From a virus: a DNA stretch of 64,000 nt. Below are positions 1-8,437 of the stretch, piece after piece (position 1 is the first letter of the stretch; the number at the start of each line of letters is the position of its first letter). Under the pieces are notes generated by a model. That model had not been told where the DNA came from. It ran no database searches and saw only the letters and a list, made by a program, of their open reading frames with translations. A program made the translations under genes and the position numbers. The stretch is taken from IMG/VR virus record IMGVR_UViG_3300042261_001452, positions 1 to 64,000 of that record; one strand, written 5' to 3'.

Positions 1-878
1 CTAACATAATCAAATGTTGCTCCAATATCTTTTAAAGATTTGCCATACATTTGCTGCGATCTTGACAATTCAAATAAAGATTGATTATATTTTAACGTTT
101 TATCTCTAATTGCAGTAAGAGATGCTGATTCAAATCCAAGAACGCTAACCACTTTTAATGTATTAGAAACCCAAGTATTTGCCATATTAACATTTTTTTC
201 TAATGCTTTGACACCTTCTAGTGCTTTTTTATTTACATCCTCTTGCGCCTGTTCCTCTGCCTCCAACTGAGCTATAAGCTCTTTTATTGTAGCAATTTTT
301 TCTTCTAAAGCTTGTCGAGTTTTTTCACTTATTGGCAACCCTTTAGCCAATTGTTCATTAATACCTTTTTGCAAATCAACAGCATCCTTCATGTTCTTTG
401 CATAATTTTTCCTTGGGCTATCATTTCTATTTAAAGATTCTGTTTCATTCTTTAATGCTTTAGCTATGTCTTCCTGAGCTTTTTTTTCTGCCTGCTGAAG
501 CTTTTGATACACTTTAAGTTTTTCAACTTGTTTATCCAAAGCAGATCTAAGTTTATCTGATACTTCAGCTCCATTAGCAGTTTTTTCGTTTATTGAGGCT
601 TGTAATGTTATCGCATTTTTTAATGTTATATTGTATTCCCTACTAGCTTTTTCTTTTGCAATTAATGAACTTTCAAAGCCTTTTGCCGTACCTTGGGCCT
701 GAGAAGTTTTCGTTACGAAATCAGCCATTGTTCTATTTAGATCTTGTATGCTTCTTTCAAATGCTCCTTCTTTAGCATGAGCACCAGCCAATGCCTCAAC
801 CAATTTATTAATTGATGGGGTAAGTTTATCTATTGTCTCTGATAAATTAGCAAGATCGTCTTTTTTGGAACTAGCCAT
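1..878 (-). CDS. Tape measure protein, N-terminal part (runs off left edge)
   Basis: The reading frame opens at 878 (MASSKKDDLANLSETIDKL...) and stays open to the window edge, giving 292 visible residues. The visible part is almost entirely charged heptad-like helix, rich in A, K, E and Q, with no globular motif, as in tape measure proteins that set tail length. It lies downstream of the tail tube and frameshifted chaperone genes, which is where a tape measure gene is expected. The start is 20 bases after the 371-aa gene. The call is an inference from position and coiled-coil composition; the rest of the protein would be needed to see its length and any lytic or membrane domains. Confidence 0.65.
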   Translation of the reverse strand, partial: MASSKKDDLANLSETIDKLTPSINKLVEALAGAHAKEGAFERSIQDLNRTMADFVTKTSQAQGTAKGFESSLIAKEKASREYNITLKNAITLQASINEKTANGAEVSDKLRSALDKQVEKLKVYQKLQQAEKKAQEDIAKALKNETESLNRNDSPRKNYAKNMKDAVDLQKGINEQLAKGLPISEKTRQALEEKIATIKELIAQLEAEEQAQEDVNKKALEGVKALEKNVNMANTWVSNTLKVVSVLGFESASLTAIRDKTLKYNQSLFELSRSQQMYGKSLKDIGATFDYV

Positions 879-898
879 TTTTTATTACCTATGTTTAA

Positions 899-2014
899 TT
901 ATTTAATCTTAGTATAAAGTGTATATAACACACAAGATAATAAAATTAATGTCTCTGGATTTATCCATGCATTTGGAGATATATTATGTGAAATAGTTTC
1001 CTTTTCATGTGTTTCTTCTGGGATCTCTTCATCAGGAATATCCATTTCATTCTCTTCTTTTTTGGTCTTAAAAAGTTTAGTTGGATTTGTCTTTTCTTGT
1101 ATATCAGGAAGACCAAGTTGCATTCTATAAATATATTTATTAAAATCTTCACGGCTCATCATGTCAGTTTCTGCTAAAACCTTATTTCTAATATAGTTAT
1201 ATACATGATCATAATATATTGGATCTAAAAATGAAATGACTCCTTTTACAATTTCATCCGCTTGCTCTTTTGCAAATCTTAATAAAATTGGCTCATAATC
1301 ATTTTTGAAAACTTCTTGAATTATTCTTATCGGATCTCTTAAAACTGAAGGATCAGCACTGATGCCAGCAATATCCATTATTTTTAATTGATTAAAAGCC
1401 TCAGATATTTCAGCCGCAAATCTTCTAGCTAAATAAGCAGATAAGCTTCTAATTAGATCTGATTTGGTAAGCTTTCTTTTATATCCAGACATTTCTTCAA
1501 ATTGTTGCTCTCTATTTTTTCGACTGTTAAATATTTTATAATCATTTTCTAAAATATCTAAACTCTTTTCTACTTCTTCTTGAGATATAGAAGCAAAGCC
1601 GTTATGTTGAGCTCTTCTAGAATTGCTTAAAATATCTTCATATGGTCTCAATATTTCAAACCCTCGTCCTTGTTGGATTGTATCAAACATATGAATCATA
1701 CTAATATATGACTGCAATCTTTTGTCTTCGGCTACCATATATGCAAATATTACCTTATTAACTCCTAATGGATAATTTTTTCTAATATCTTGTAAAACTA
1801 TAATCGTTTCCCAAGCCTCTTGTCTATTTAATTTTGTTTGTCTACTGTTTTTCAAGACATCTCTAATCCATTTTAACATATTGGATTCAAGATTTTCAGA
1901 AGCCCTAGCAGCAATAACAAACAAATTCTCAACTCTTTTATCCTTTGTATTAAGATAAAGTGTATTGAGATCATTTTTAAGAGAATAAATATTATATCTA
2001 GTCTGTATATTCAT
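899..2014 (-). CDS. Unknown tail-region protein with hydrophobic C-terminus
   Basis: 371 aa. I do not recognise a family. The first 300 residues are charged and look helical. A basic/acidic linker (KTKKEENEMDIPDEEIPEE) follows, and the last 20 residues are hydrophobic (LILLSCVLYTLYTKIK), which could be a membrane anchor or a buried helix. It sits between the tail chaperones and the tape measure gene, after a terminator at 2126-2158, so it may start a short transcript with the tape measure. A tail assembly or tape-measure-binding role is plausible from position only. Confidence 0.6.
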   Translation of the reverse strand: MNIQTRYNIYSLKNDLNTLYLNTKDKRVENLFVIAARASENLESNMLKWIRDVLKNSRQTKLNRQEAWETIIVLQDIRKNYPLGVNKVIFAYMVAEDKRLQSYISMIHMFDTIQQGRGFEILRPYEDILSNSRRAQHNGFASISQEEVEKSLDILENDYKIFNSRKNREQQFEEMSGYKRKLTKSDLIRSLSAYLARRFAAEISEAFNQLKIMDIAGISADPSVLRDPIRIIQEVFKNDYEPILLRFAKEQADEIVKGVISFLDPIYYDHVYNYIRNKVLAETDMMSREDFNKYIYRMQLGLPDIQEKTNPTKLFKTKKEENEMDIPDEEIPEETHEKETISHNISPNAWINPETLILLSCVLYTLYTKIK

Positions 2015-2125
2015 GTTTTATAGAAAATCAATTTTAAAACTTATCAATAGGATAGAGATAATTGTTTCTTATATATAATACTCTATTTTTTGATTGAAAT
2101 CCTCTTTTCTTTCGCCCAAAATAAT

Positions 2126-2158
2126 AAAACCCAATCAATATTAAATTGATTGGGTTTT
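2126..2158 (-). terminator. Rho-independent terminator after 170-aa gene
   Basis: A perfect 14-bp inverted repeat (AAAACCCAATCAAT / ATTGATTGGGTTTT) with a 5-base loop. The stem carries A/T runs on both sides, so it could work in both directions. It ends the minus-strand transcript of the tail chaperone group. Confidence 0.85.
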
Positions 2159-2179
2159 ATTAAATTATTGAATAAAATA

Positions 2180-2692
2180 TTAAATAAGACCCTGTGTGGA
2201 AATAGACTCTCTTACTTTGTTAATTATTCCTTTAACAATTTTAGGATTCATATTTACAAGTTCAGAGACAATCAGCTTTTTCTTAAGAGACCATTTTCTC
2301 ATAATAACAATTAGACGAGTAACTTCCAATTGATACATATCTAGTATGCTCATAGATTCAGGAGACTTATAATTAACTCTTGACATAATTGTTTCAAAAT
2401 CTCCCTGACTTGGATATTTAAGTGTCATTGTAAAAGATTTTACATTGGGATTAAATTTATCAAATGTCTCATCTACACCATCTACCAAAAGATCATTATT
2501 TGAATGATAATAAGAGACTTCTATATCAAAAGTATCGTTTTCTCTAATAAACATATCATCATAATTAATATCTTTACTATCTTGCTTAACTTCTAATTTA
2601 ATAGAGATTGCTTCTGGCTTAACTTCAGCTACTTCTGGCTTAATTTCTATCTCATTAGTTTTAACTTCATTTGCAACATTTGCTTCTTCCAT
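2180..2692 (-). CDS. Unknown tail-region protein (170 aa)
   Basis: The N-terminal 45 residues are a low-complexity E/K/V segment with a repeated VKPEA/IKPEV pattern. A globular part rich in aspartate and aromatics follows (residues 45-170). No family was recognised. It lies 14 bases after the frameshift ORF of the tail chaperone and before the terminator, so it belongs to the tail chaperone transcript. It might be a further chaperone or tape-measure partner; this is inference from order only. Confidence 0.6.
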   Translation of the reverse strand: MEEANVANEVKTNEIEIKPEVAEVKPEAISIKLEVKQDSKDINYDDMFIRENDTFDIEVSYYHSNNDLLVDGVDETFDKFNPNVKSFTMTLKYPSQGDFETIMSRVNYKSPESMSILDMYQLEVTRLIVIMRKWSLKKKLIVSELVNMNPKIVKGIINKVRESISTQGLI

Positions 2693-2706
2693 TTTTTTCT
2701 CCTATT

Positions 2707-2964
2707 TTATCTTCCTTTTTCTTTAGTTTTGGCTCTCTCTTCTTCTAGAGCTTGGGCAGTTCTCCTAGCCTCATTTTTCTCTCTTCTTATTATAAAAAAT
2801 TCTAATAGTTTTTTATAAGGAATCTTTGCAATGTCTTGTGGTAGCCAATGGTAGTCTTCAATTAAATCATTTTCTATCAATGCTCTATTAACGGCGGATG
2901 CATCAAGACTTAAAATTTGACGCTTACTTTTGCTTAAAATAATAGCATGCACCCGCCTTGCTAG
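2707..2964 (-). CDS. Tail chaperone T-like part, made by -1 frameshift
   Basis: This frame has no ATG start of its own near the upstream stop; the nearest candidate is a GTG at 2952. It is open back through the slippery heptamer GGGAAAC at 2970-2964. A -1 slip there continues the 141-aa upstream protein with LARRV and then 81 more residues, a fusion of about 226 aa. The end is basic and charged. This matches the lambda G/GT arrangement, in which the GT product binds tape measure and tail tube proteins. The alternative is a separate GTG-started 81-aa protein using AAGG as ribosome site. Confidence 0.75.
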   Translation of the reverse strand, partial: LARRVHAIILSKSKRQILSLDASAVNRALIENDLIEDYHWLPQDIAKIPYKKLLEFFIIRREKNEARRTAQALEEERAKTKEKGR

Positions 2965-3386
2965 TTTCCCTCTTCTTCGTCCGACATTTCAGTAAGAGAG
3001 TCATATTCAACTAGTATAGTTTCTGCAATTTCTTTGGCCAATGATTTGATAGTTTCTGGTGTTATTGGGACAGGGACTACTTTCCCCTTCTCTTCCTTCA
3101 TTGCGTCCCATGAAGCCAATATCTTTTTTAATTTATTTTCTTTATATAGCTTACTATTCCAAACTCTTGATCCACTTGAAATGTCTTTAATTACAGATTC
3201 TTCATTAATTTCGTTATACATTCCCCATGTTAGTTGTTTTGTTTTTACTACTAGACATTTATATTTTGTCTTGTCTTCATCACTAAGATCATTATAATCT
3301 TTTTCATTTTTTGCAATATATACAGAATTTTTAATTCTTCTATAATAAACTTTAATTTCTAAAAAATCCTCAGAATTTATAAACAT
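2961..3386 (-). CDS. Tail assembly chaperone, G-like
   Basis: 141 aa, following the tail tube gene and preceding the tape measure. The second half has the pattern usual for tail chaperones: a tryptophan helix (LKKILASWDAMKEE), then a proline-threonine turn (VPVPITPETI), then SLAKEIAETILVEY. It ends in an acidic tail overlapping the GGGAAAC slippery site. It has a strong ribosome site (GGAGG) and its own promoter-like TATAAAT upstream. The family link is by pattern and genomic order, not by alignment. The role would be chaperoning the tape measure during tail tube polymerisation, in a fixed ratio to the frameshift product. Confidence 0.75.
   Translation of the reverse strand: MFINSEDFLEIKVYYRRIKNSVYIAKNEKDYNDLSDEDKTKYKCLVVKTKQLTWGMYNEINEESVIKDISSGSRVWNSKLYKENKLKKILASWDAMKEEKGKVVPVPITPETIKSLAKEIAETILVEYDSLTEMSDEEEGN
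2964..2970 (-). promoter_or_regulatory. Programmed -1 frameshift site GGGAAAC
   Basis: In the zero frame the codons read GAG GGA AAC TAG, exactly the X XXY YYZ layout, and the stop follows at once. A 5-bp hairpin (TAGCA / TGCTA, 11-base loop) follows directly and may act as a weak stimulator. The downstream frame is open in -1 only. Confidence 0.8.
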
Positions 3387-3406
3387 GATGATTCCTCCTT
3401 TGTATT

Positions 3407-3417
3407 ATTTATACAAA
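3407..3417 (-). promoter_or_regulatory. Promoter-like TTTTGTATAAAT before tail chaperone
   Basis: On the minus strand this reads TTTTGTATAAAT, a member of the TTGTATAAT group found before several operons. It lies 21 bases before the ATG, with a GGAGG ribosome site between, and directly after a terminator. Confidence 0.5.
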
Positions 3418-3456
3418 AATATAAAAAGAAAAAGAAAATAATATATTATTAAACAA

Positions 3457-3483
3457 AAATCCCAGATAAAATATCTGGGATTT
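3457..3483 (-). terminator. Rho-independent terminator after tail tube gene
   Basis: A 12-bp perfect stem (AAATCCCAGATA / TATCTGGGATTT) with a 3-base loop. A/T flanks suit minus-strand termination after the stop at 3509. Confidence 0.85.
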
Positions 3484-3508
3484 CTACATTATATATAAAA
3501 ACTATATC

Positions 3509-4381
3509 TTACCAACCTGCGCCGTCTTGCTTGCCAATACCTACGAATGCAATTGATGATGTGATTGGGCCTACCTGAGAGGTTGGTTGAATTCTATGGA
3601 ATCTTACATTTGTTTCAATTTCTGTTGACCCAATTGAGAACTTAATCTTATCTTGAGGACTTGCAGAATAGTCATCCCATTTAGCAAAGCCTTGAGCACC
3701 GTCAATATTGAATGCAGTCATATCTCCAGTAATACTTACTATACCGGGAACCAAGGCAAATGGATATAGGTCTACTGTGCTTCCTTGAGTAGCAGGCATC
3801 GCCCATTGAGGAGTAACATTATTATTTAATGTAAAGCTAAAGTTACTTAAATACTTAATTGGATCTCCACTTCCGCTACCTCCATTGTCTGTAATTGTTA
3901 GACCAAACTTATCCCAAGTAACTAATTTTTTAACATCAAAATCATGAGTTGTTGAGCTGGGTGACCAAGTTGGAGCTTGTGCTGCTACTAGTTCAATTGA
4001 GAATTGGGCAACCTCACCAGCGGCACAAGAAATTGTCATTTGATTAATAAGTACATCTGGGAAAGTAACTTTAGAATTGGTACTTCCTTGAGTACAAAAG
4101 TAAGTAAGGGACATAGCTTTTGAAGTCATTAAACCGCAATCGTCTCTTTCCTTTGCTATATTCCATAAAGTAGTTCCAAAGTCTTCATCAATTGGACCAG
4201 CCATTGATCCATTAATTTCAACTTTGTTGTAATTGAAGGCTTTTTTCCAGTAAGAGCCACCAACTAGATCAGGAACGTTAACATCTTGCTTAGCTGTTAA
4301 GCTACAATCTGTAAAGCGGAAATAGTTGCTATCAATCTCCACAAATCCCATAAAGCCAGCATTTATATCACCAGTTGCCAT
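3509..4381 (-). CDS. Major tail tube protein
   Basis: 290 aa, beta-rich. It starts with MATGDINAGFMGFVEIDSNY and has conserved-looking segments typical of tail tube proteins: an opening strand pair, a VGGSYWKKAFNYNKVEINGS loop, and a C-terminal strand closing the fold. It has a clear ribosome site (AAGGAG) and sits just before the frameshifted chaperones and tape measure, the standard order. It is followed by its own terminator, as expected for a strongly expressed gene. No sheath gene is seen next to it. The call is from fold-level pattern and context. Confidence 0.7.
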   Translation of the reverse strand: MATGDINAGFMGFVEIDSNYFRFTDCSLTAKQDVNVPDLVGGSYWKKAFNYNKVEINGSMAGPIDEDFGTTLWNIAKERDDCGLMTSKAMSLTYFCTQGSTNSKVTFPDVLINQMTISCAAGEVAQFSIELVAAQAPTWSPSSTTHDFDVKKLVTWDKFGLTITDNGGSGSGDPIKYLSNFSFTLNNNVTPQWAMPATQGSTVDLYPFALVPGIVSITGDMTAFNIDGAQGFAKWDDYSASPQDKIKFSIGSTEIETNVRFHRIQPTSQVGPITSSIAFVGIGKQDGAGW

Positions 4382-4438
4382 AATTTAAATCTCCTTTTTT
4401 CCTTAATTCTTTATTTTTATTGCCTCTTCCTGCTTCAA

Positions 4439-4807
4439 TTAACTGCTAAATTTCATAGGTGCTTTTGCTGTTACTTGTGTGCCATATTGCCCAGCCGTAT
4501 GTCCATGAACAAAGTCATAAATATAATCAATTATTGCTGATTTAATATCTGCATATGCATTCGCAGTATCAACAGCACTTTGCTTTTGGCCATTTAATGC
4601 TAAATCAGATAAACTTTCTATAATTACTGGAGAATATGCCAAATTATTTGTATCTCTATTAGTATTTGTAATCTTAATAAAATATCTATTATCTAAGTCA
4701 GCAGTTACATCGTGAGGTAATGTTGCAATAGGAAAAGTTTGAAAATCTACAGTAATTGATTTAGTAGTATTATATACATTGCTATATATTGATAATGTTA
4801 TTGCCAT
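4439..4807 (-). CDS. Small putative tail/neck virion protein (122 aa)
   Basis: Short beta-rich protein beginning MAITLSIYSNVYNTTKSITVDFQ. It resembles the next gene upstream (129 aa) in its opening strands (ITxxxY...K.(F/I)T(I/V)xF) and size, so the two may be paralogues. The second half is helical (AVDTANAYADIKSAIIDYIYDF). It has a ribosome site (AGGAG) and sits just before the tail tube gene. The function is unknown. Confidence 0.6.
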   Translation of the reverse strand: MAITLSIYSNVYNTTKSITVDFQTFPIATLPHDVTADLDNRYFIKITNTNRDTNNLAYSPVIIESLSDLALNGQKQSAVDTANAYADIKSAIIDYIYDFVHGHTAGQYGTQVTAKAPMKFSS

Positions 4808-4824
4808 TTTAAAATCTCCTATTT

Positions 4825-5214
4825 TTAACCCTCTAAAATCTCTCCCTCTAAAATGGAACTAGAAGAAGTTTCACTTATTTCTGTGGAACTAGAACTACTG
4901 CTTGAACTACTAGAGCTAGAGCTAGAACTAGAACTACTTTCGAAAACTGTGGCTTCTAAGAAATAACTTGTCCATTTATTGCATAAATCTGTAAAATCGC
5001 TAGCTGCTGAATATCCGGGCGGAACATCATTCATGGTTCTTACAACATAATTACCAAATGAAAGCCCAGCAATTGCCAAAGTAGTTGATACTTTTAAATA
5101 AATGTCATTCCATCCTGTAAAAGGAAGATTATCATTTAATATATTGTTACTAATATCAAAAGTAATAGTAAATGTTTTATCTGAAATCCCATTATATGCT
5201 GTAATTGTTGCCAT
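4825..5214 (-). CDS. Small putative virion protein with poly-serine tail
   Basis: 129 aa. Residues 1-90 look like a compact beta domain (ITAYNGISDKTFTITFDISN...). They are followed by a run of about 19 serines and an S/E/T-rich end. The serine run is built from variants of AGT, AGC, TCT and TCC rather than one codon. This is a likely paralogue of the neighbouring 122-aa protein, which lacks the serine tail. The tail may be a flexible linker or exposed glycosylation target; a glycosyltransferase gene lies at 19300-20766. Function unknown. Confidence 0.6.
   Translation of the reverse strand: MATITAYNGISDKTFTITFDISNNILNDNLPFTGWNDIYLKVSTTLAIAGLSFGNYVVRTMNDVPPGYSAASDFTDLCNKWTSYFLEATVFESSSSSSSSSSSSSSSSSSTEISETSSSSILEGEILEG
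4885..4940 (-). repeat. Serine-coding hexamer-like microsatellite
   Basis: Degenerate repeats of TAGAAC / TAGAGC / ACTACT on the plus strand encode the serine run of the 129-aa protein. The repeats could vary in length by slippage. Confidence 0.7.
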
Positions 5215-5263
5215 ATTTTTAACTCCTATTATTATTTCTCTTATCTTATAATTATTCCTTCTT

Positions 5264-6274
5264 TTATTCTGGTAAAAATTTATTAGTCTTTTGAGGGAAA
5301 TAAAAATGATTAATAATTCTACCCCACCAACTTAATTGAGATGCTCTTAAATAAGCACTTCCTTTAGATACCTTTCCATATGTTATGTCCCCAACCCTAG
5401 AATCCCAAACATAATAACGATTAGATTTAAATAATCTTCCAAAATCAGCAATATTAATAGACGTTCCTAATGCCCTATCCATCGTAAGAATCATCTCTGC
5501 GCCAGAAAAACTTATATTTGAAATGTCAAACCCACAACATACTCCATTGTTATTATCTTGAATATTATATCTAGCACCATAATAATCATGCGTTGGAGTA
5601 GTAACTATAATATTTTTTCTATTTTCCGCCGTATCCTTTATACTTAATGTAGTATCGCCAGCAACATAATTTGCCGTCAATAATGTAGAATATTCATCAA
5701 TATTTAAGTGAATATTGTTCATTAATAATTGATAAACACTATCTGAATATCTATCTAAAATTCTACGACCATCTTCGAATTTTATATCTCTTCCATAAAT
5801 AATAATATCCAACTTATATTCTTCTTTTAATCCACCTTGAATATACATCCAATCATTAGTTACAGAAGATGGTTCTACGGCGATAGCTATTTCATCCAAA
5901 GGAATAACCTCTCTATCTCCATAATAAATATTGTTTTCATACAATGGAGTATGTCCAATCGTTTTCTGAATAAAAGTCTTATTAGAAACAAGCCAATCAC
6001 TCTGAATAGGCGTAGTTAATGTAATGGCTGTTGTATTATTTACCTCTTCTATCTTAGAATATTCAAAAGCATGATAATGAGGAGTGCCTTTAATATTGTA
6101 ATTATAATCTATTAAAACTATTTCTCTTGTAGTCTTATAATCTGCAAATTGAAAAGAATTCTCGACATTAATAATAGTATCCCCAGCGCGAATATCAGAA
6201 GTCACATTGGTTTTTGCAATGATATTTTGTTTAATCAATTCTATTATCGCATCTGCAAAGGGTTCTATTGCCAT
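5264..6274 (-). CDS. Putative neck or tail-completion protein (336 aa)
   Basis: No family recognised with certainty. The protein is rich in beta strands and aromatic residues, with segments such as AGDTIINVENSFQFADYKT and YGDREVIPLDEIAIAVEPSS. It sits between the head-tail connector and the tail tube, where tail terminator, neck and head-closure proteins are usually encoded. It overlaps the upstream 88-aa gene by 10 bases, indicating translational coupling. A virion role is inferred from order. Confidence 0.6.
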   Translation of the reverse strand: MAIEPFADAIIELIKQNIIAKTNVTSDIRAGDTIINVENSFQFADYKTTREIVLIDYNYNIKGTPHYHAFEYSKIEEVNNTTAITLTTPIQSDWLVSNKTFIQKTIGHTPLYENNIYYGDREVIPLDEIAIAVEPSSVTNDWMYIQGGLKEEYKLDIIIYGRDIKFEDGRRILDRYSDSVYQLLMNNIHLNIDEYSTLLTANYVAGDTTLSIKDTAENRKNIIVTTPTHDYYGARYNIQDNNNGVCCGFDISNISFSGAEMILTMDRALGTSINIADFGRLFKSNRYYVWDSRVGDITYGKVSKGSAYLRASQLSWWGRIINHFYFPQKTNKFLPE

Positions 6275-6531
6275 TTTATTTTTCCTAAAGCTTGATCTAT
6301 TCTATTTTCCATATATTGAATAGGATTTTTATTCTTATCAATAACCTCTTCTGATTTTTCTGTTCCTTCTTCTTCTATTCCTTCATTCATAGGAATAATA
6401 ATAGTAACTGGTCTAATAACTGTCTTCAAAGACGGAGAAGTCTCTTCTTTTGAAGCAATATTCATATCCTCCTGAATTTTTTTCATTTCAAGAACGGCTT
6501 GCTCAAGACTATCTATCAATGCCTCAAACAT
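6265..6531 (-). CDS. Small unknown protein (88 aa), coupled
   Basis: Acidic and helical (MFEALIDSLEQAVLEMKKIQEDMN...), ending in a basic helix (ENRIDQALGKIKW). The start overlaps the stop of the connector gene (TAATG arrangement at 6531) and the end overlaps the next gene by 10 bases, so it is translated as part of the connector-neck group. No family recognised. Confidence 0.6.
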   Translation of the reverse strand: MFEALIDSLEQAVLEMKKIQEDMNIASKEETSPSLKTVIRPVTIIIPMNEGIEEEGTEKSEEVIDKNKNPIQYMENRIDQALGKIKWQ

Positions 6532-7232
6532 TATCCTTTCTCCCTGCCAAATTGGAATTGTGAAGTAGGATTGTAATAATTATCAAATAAAGTACCTCTG
6601 ACAAATCTTCTTCCAGTTTGTTCCTGACCAAATAAAAATGCACTTCCATCCATAATATTATCTAAACTATTATGTGCCAATTTTCTTTGTTCTGTTCCAT
6701 AGTTTGATATGTCTGGAGATTGCTCAGCGGAAAATAATCCATCAAAAGCATAAGATACTGCCAATCTTGCAGTAATTAATGGGACAGGATCAGGATATTT
6801 TATTACGGCAGCAGTGACATCATTCTCAACATGGAAAGTCTGTTTTAGCCTATCTACAATAAATGTATGACTGCTTCTTACTTGGGTAATTACTGTTGTC
6901 TCTAAAGCATAATAACTTTGTATCCTTACAATATCACCAACACTAAATTGAGCAGTTGTCCATAATCTAATCTCTACATTATTCCCAGCTATTGCATCTT
7001 CTGCTAAGGCTTCTTCGAATATTTTAATTTGTTTTAATGGAGTTAAATAAAATGGACTTAATCTAGCGTCAACCTCCTGTTGAGCCATAGAAATAAAACC
7101 AAGAGCCTGTTCTGTTGTCAATACTCCATCTTTGTCAGTAAATTTTCCCGGACTAGGAATACCCAAATTAGCATCATTAATTCGAATATTGCTAGGTAAT
7201 AACTGCACCATATCTTCTACTGTAGCATACAT
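6531..7232 (-). CDS. Head-tail connector (gp6/gp15-like)
   Basis: 233 aa from the methionine at 7232 (MYATVEDMVQLLP). I chose this start because GGAG lies 7 bases upstream; an in-frame ATG at 7262 has no ribosome site. The opening 'MYATxEDMxxLLP ... TTEQALGFISMAQQEVDARLSPFY' is the usual pattern of adaptor/connector proteins (HK97 gp6 / SPP1 gp15 group), a helical bundle that assembles under the portal. An inserted beta segment lies at about residues 80-150, and a helical return (LITARLAVSYAFDGLFS) follows. Family assignment by pattern. Confidence 0.65.
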   Translation of the reverse strand: MYATVEDMVQLLPSNIRINDANLGIPSPGKFTDKDGVLTTEQALGFISMAQQEVDARLSPFYLTPLKQIKIFEEALAEDAIAGNNVEIRLWTTAQFSVGDIVRIQSYYALETTVITQVRSSHTFIVDRLKQTFHVENDVTAAVIKYPDPVPLITARLAVSYAFDGLFSAEQSPDISNYGTEQRKLAHNSLDNIMDGSAFLFGQEQTGRRFVRGTLFDNYYNPTSQFQFGREKG

Positions 7233-7311
7233 AAATTTGCTCCAATCTATTTGGATTATCATTTCTTTTATATTATTCTTATTATTACTTAATATTTCCT
7301 ATTAATAAAAA

Positions 7312-7348
7312 AAATAAAGAATGTTACAAAAAGTAACATCCTTTATTT
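7312..7348 (-). terminator. Rho-independent terminator after actin-like gene
   Basis: AAATAAAG-A-ATGTTAC, loop AAAAA, GTAACAT-C-CTTTATTT: a 15-bp stem with one mismatch, lying 20 bases after the actin-like stop and before the connector gene. Confidence 0.8.
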
Positions 7349-7368
7349 AATTAATTTTTTAACTATTA

Positions 7369-8421
7369 TTAACCTGCTTTCTTGGCAGCATCAGATAAGG
7401 CTCTTAAACAGGCTCCTTGAGATACTGAATAGAAAGGAGTTTCAGAATGACGTACCCTATAAATCTTAAATGGAAAATCTTGCTCTTCTATTGTTTTAGT
7501 AAATAAATCACAAAAAGCTTTAGGCATTGATGTTCCGCCAGCGACTACTATTTCAACTTCTCCACTAAGATCTGTATTCCTATTGGCAAATTCTCTAGCA
7601 ATCAAGCTACAAACTCTATTAATATATTCATAATAATATATTTCTAAAGCAGATAATACTCTATCAGATGTGTTATCCTTGCCTAAATCTAGATCCTTTT
7701 CCTTCATTTTTGTAACTTTAGATTTTTGAATTCCTGTAACTTTTGCTACTTGTTCGTCAATTTGATCTCCAGATCCAGTAATTGAAAAAGAATGAACTTC
7801 CATGCCCTTATAACAAAGAGCTAGATTGGTCATTCCCGCTCCTGCACTCAAAACTATCCCACTTAAAGGAGTAGATTTTTCATCCTCTTTCATAACTGGA
7901 TTACAATCATAAGCAACACACATCGCTTCATTTACAGCCTTGGCATCAAATCCTAGCTTCTTAAAGAAATTTAAAAGAATCATCTTATGGAAAGTATTAT
8001 CAAACTTTGCATCTATTGGATTTGCAGGAATACAAAATCTTAAAGGCTCATTATCAATAATAGCATCGCCTACACAAGCTTTGATAATATAAAATAATAA
8101 TTCTGAAGATTCCTTAAGAGATGGATTTAAAATGCCATCTTTCATTGGACGAACTACTTCCCCAGTTCCCAAAGCTCTTACTAATGTTAATGCATCTTCA
8201 CCAACTACATAATATTTATCATCTACTTTAACATAAAGATAAGAACTCTTTGTAATTAAATCCGAAGATTCTTCTGATACCTCTAGAGGGTATAGCATAT
8301 TTCTATGGAATTTACTTACAAATTTTCCATCAACTGTTTGTCTAGTTACAACAATACTACTTGTTCCAACATCTACCCCTATTCCGGGCTTATATTTGCT
8401 TATCAGTTCTTTATTTGCCAT
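7369..8421 (-). CDS. Actin-like ATPase (ParM/MreB/Alp-type)
   Basis: 350 aa, usual for bacterial actins (330-350). The three actin-fold nucleotide motifs are visible: phosphate-1 GIGVDVGTSSIVV (residues 13-25), phosphate-2 GIVLSAGAGMTNLALCY (about 187-203) and the adenosine motif EIVVAGGTSMPKAF (about 296-309). It is likely a filament-forming ATPase in the cytoplasm of the infected cell. It is placed inside the virion gene order, just before the connector genes, and followed by its own terminator. Phage actins are known to place or segregate phage DNA (for example Alp6A and corynephage AlpC); plasmid-like segregation or placement of capsids would both fit. Which one applies here is not shown. 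Confidence 0.8.
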   Translation of the reverse strand: MANKELISKYKPGIGVDVGTSSIVVTRQTVDGKFVSKFHRNMLYPLEVSEESSDLITKSSYLYVKVDDKYYVVGEDALTLVRALGTGEVVRPMKDGILNPSLKESSELLFYIIKACVGDAIIDNEPLRFCIPANPIDAKFDNTFHKMILLNFFKKLGFDAKAVNEAMCVAYDCNPVMKEDEKSTPLSGIVLSAGAGMTNLALCYKGMEVHSFSITGSGDQIDEQVAKVTGIQKSKVTKMKEKDLDLGKDNTSDRVLSALEIYYYEYINRVCSLIAREFANRNTDLSGEVEIVVAGGTSMPKAFCDLFTKTIEEQDFPFKIYRVRHSETPFYSVSQGACLRALSDAAKKAG

Positions 8422-8437
8422 TTTTTATCTCCTTTTT

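Noticed and set aside
2707-2952. 81-aa gene with GTG start as an independent protein
   Set aside because: Possible, but the -1 slippery heptamer and gene order explain the frame better; kept as the alternative in the feature.
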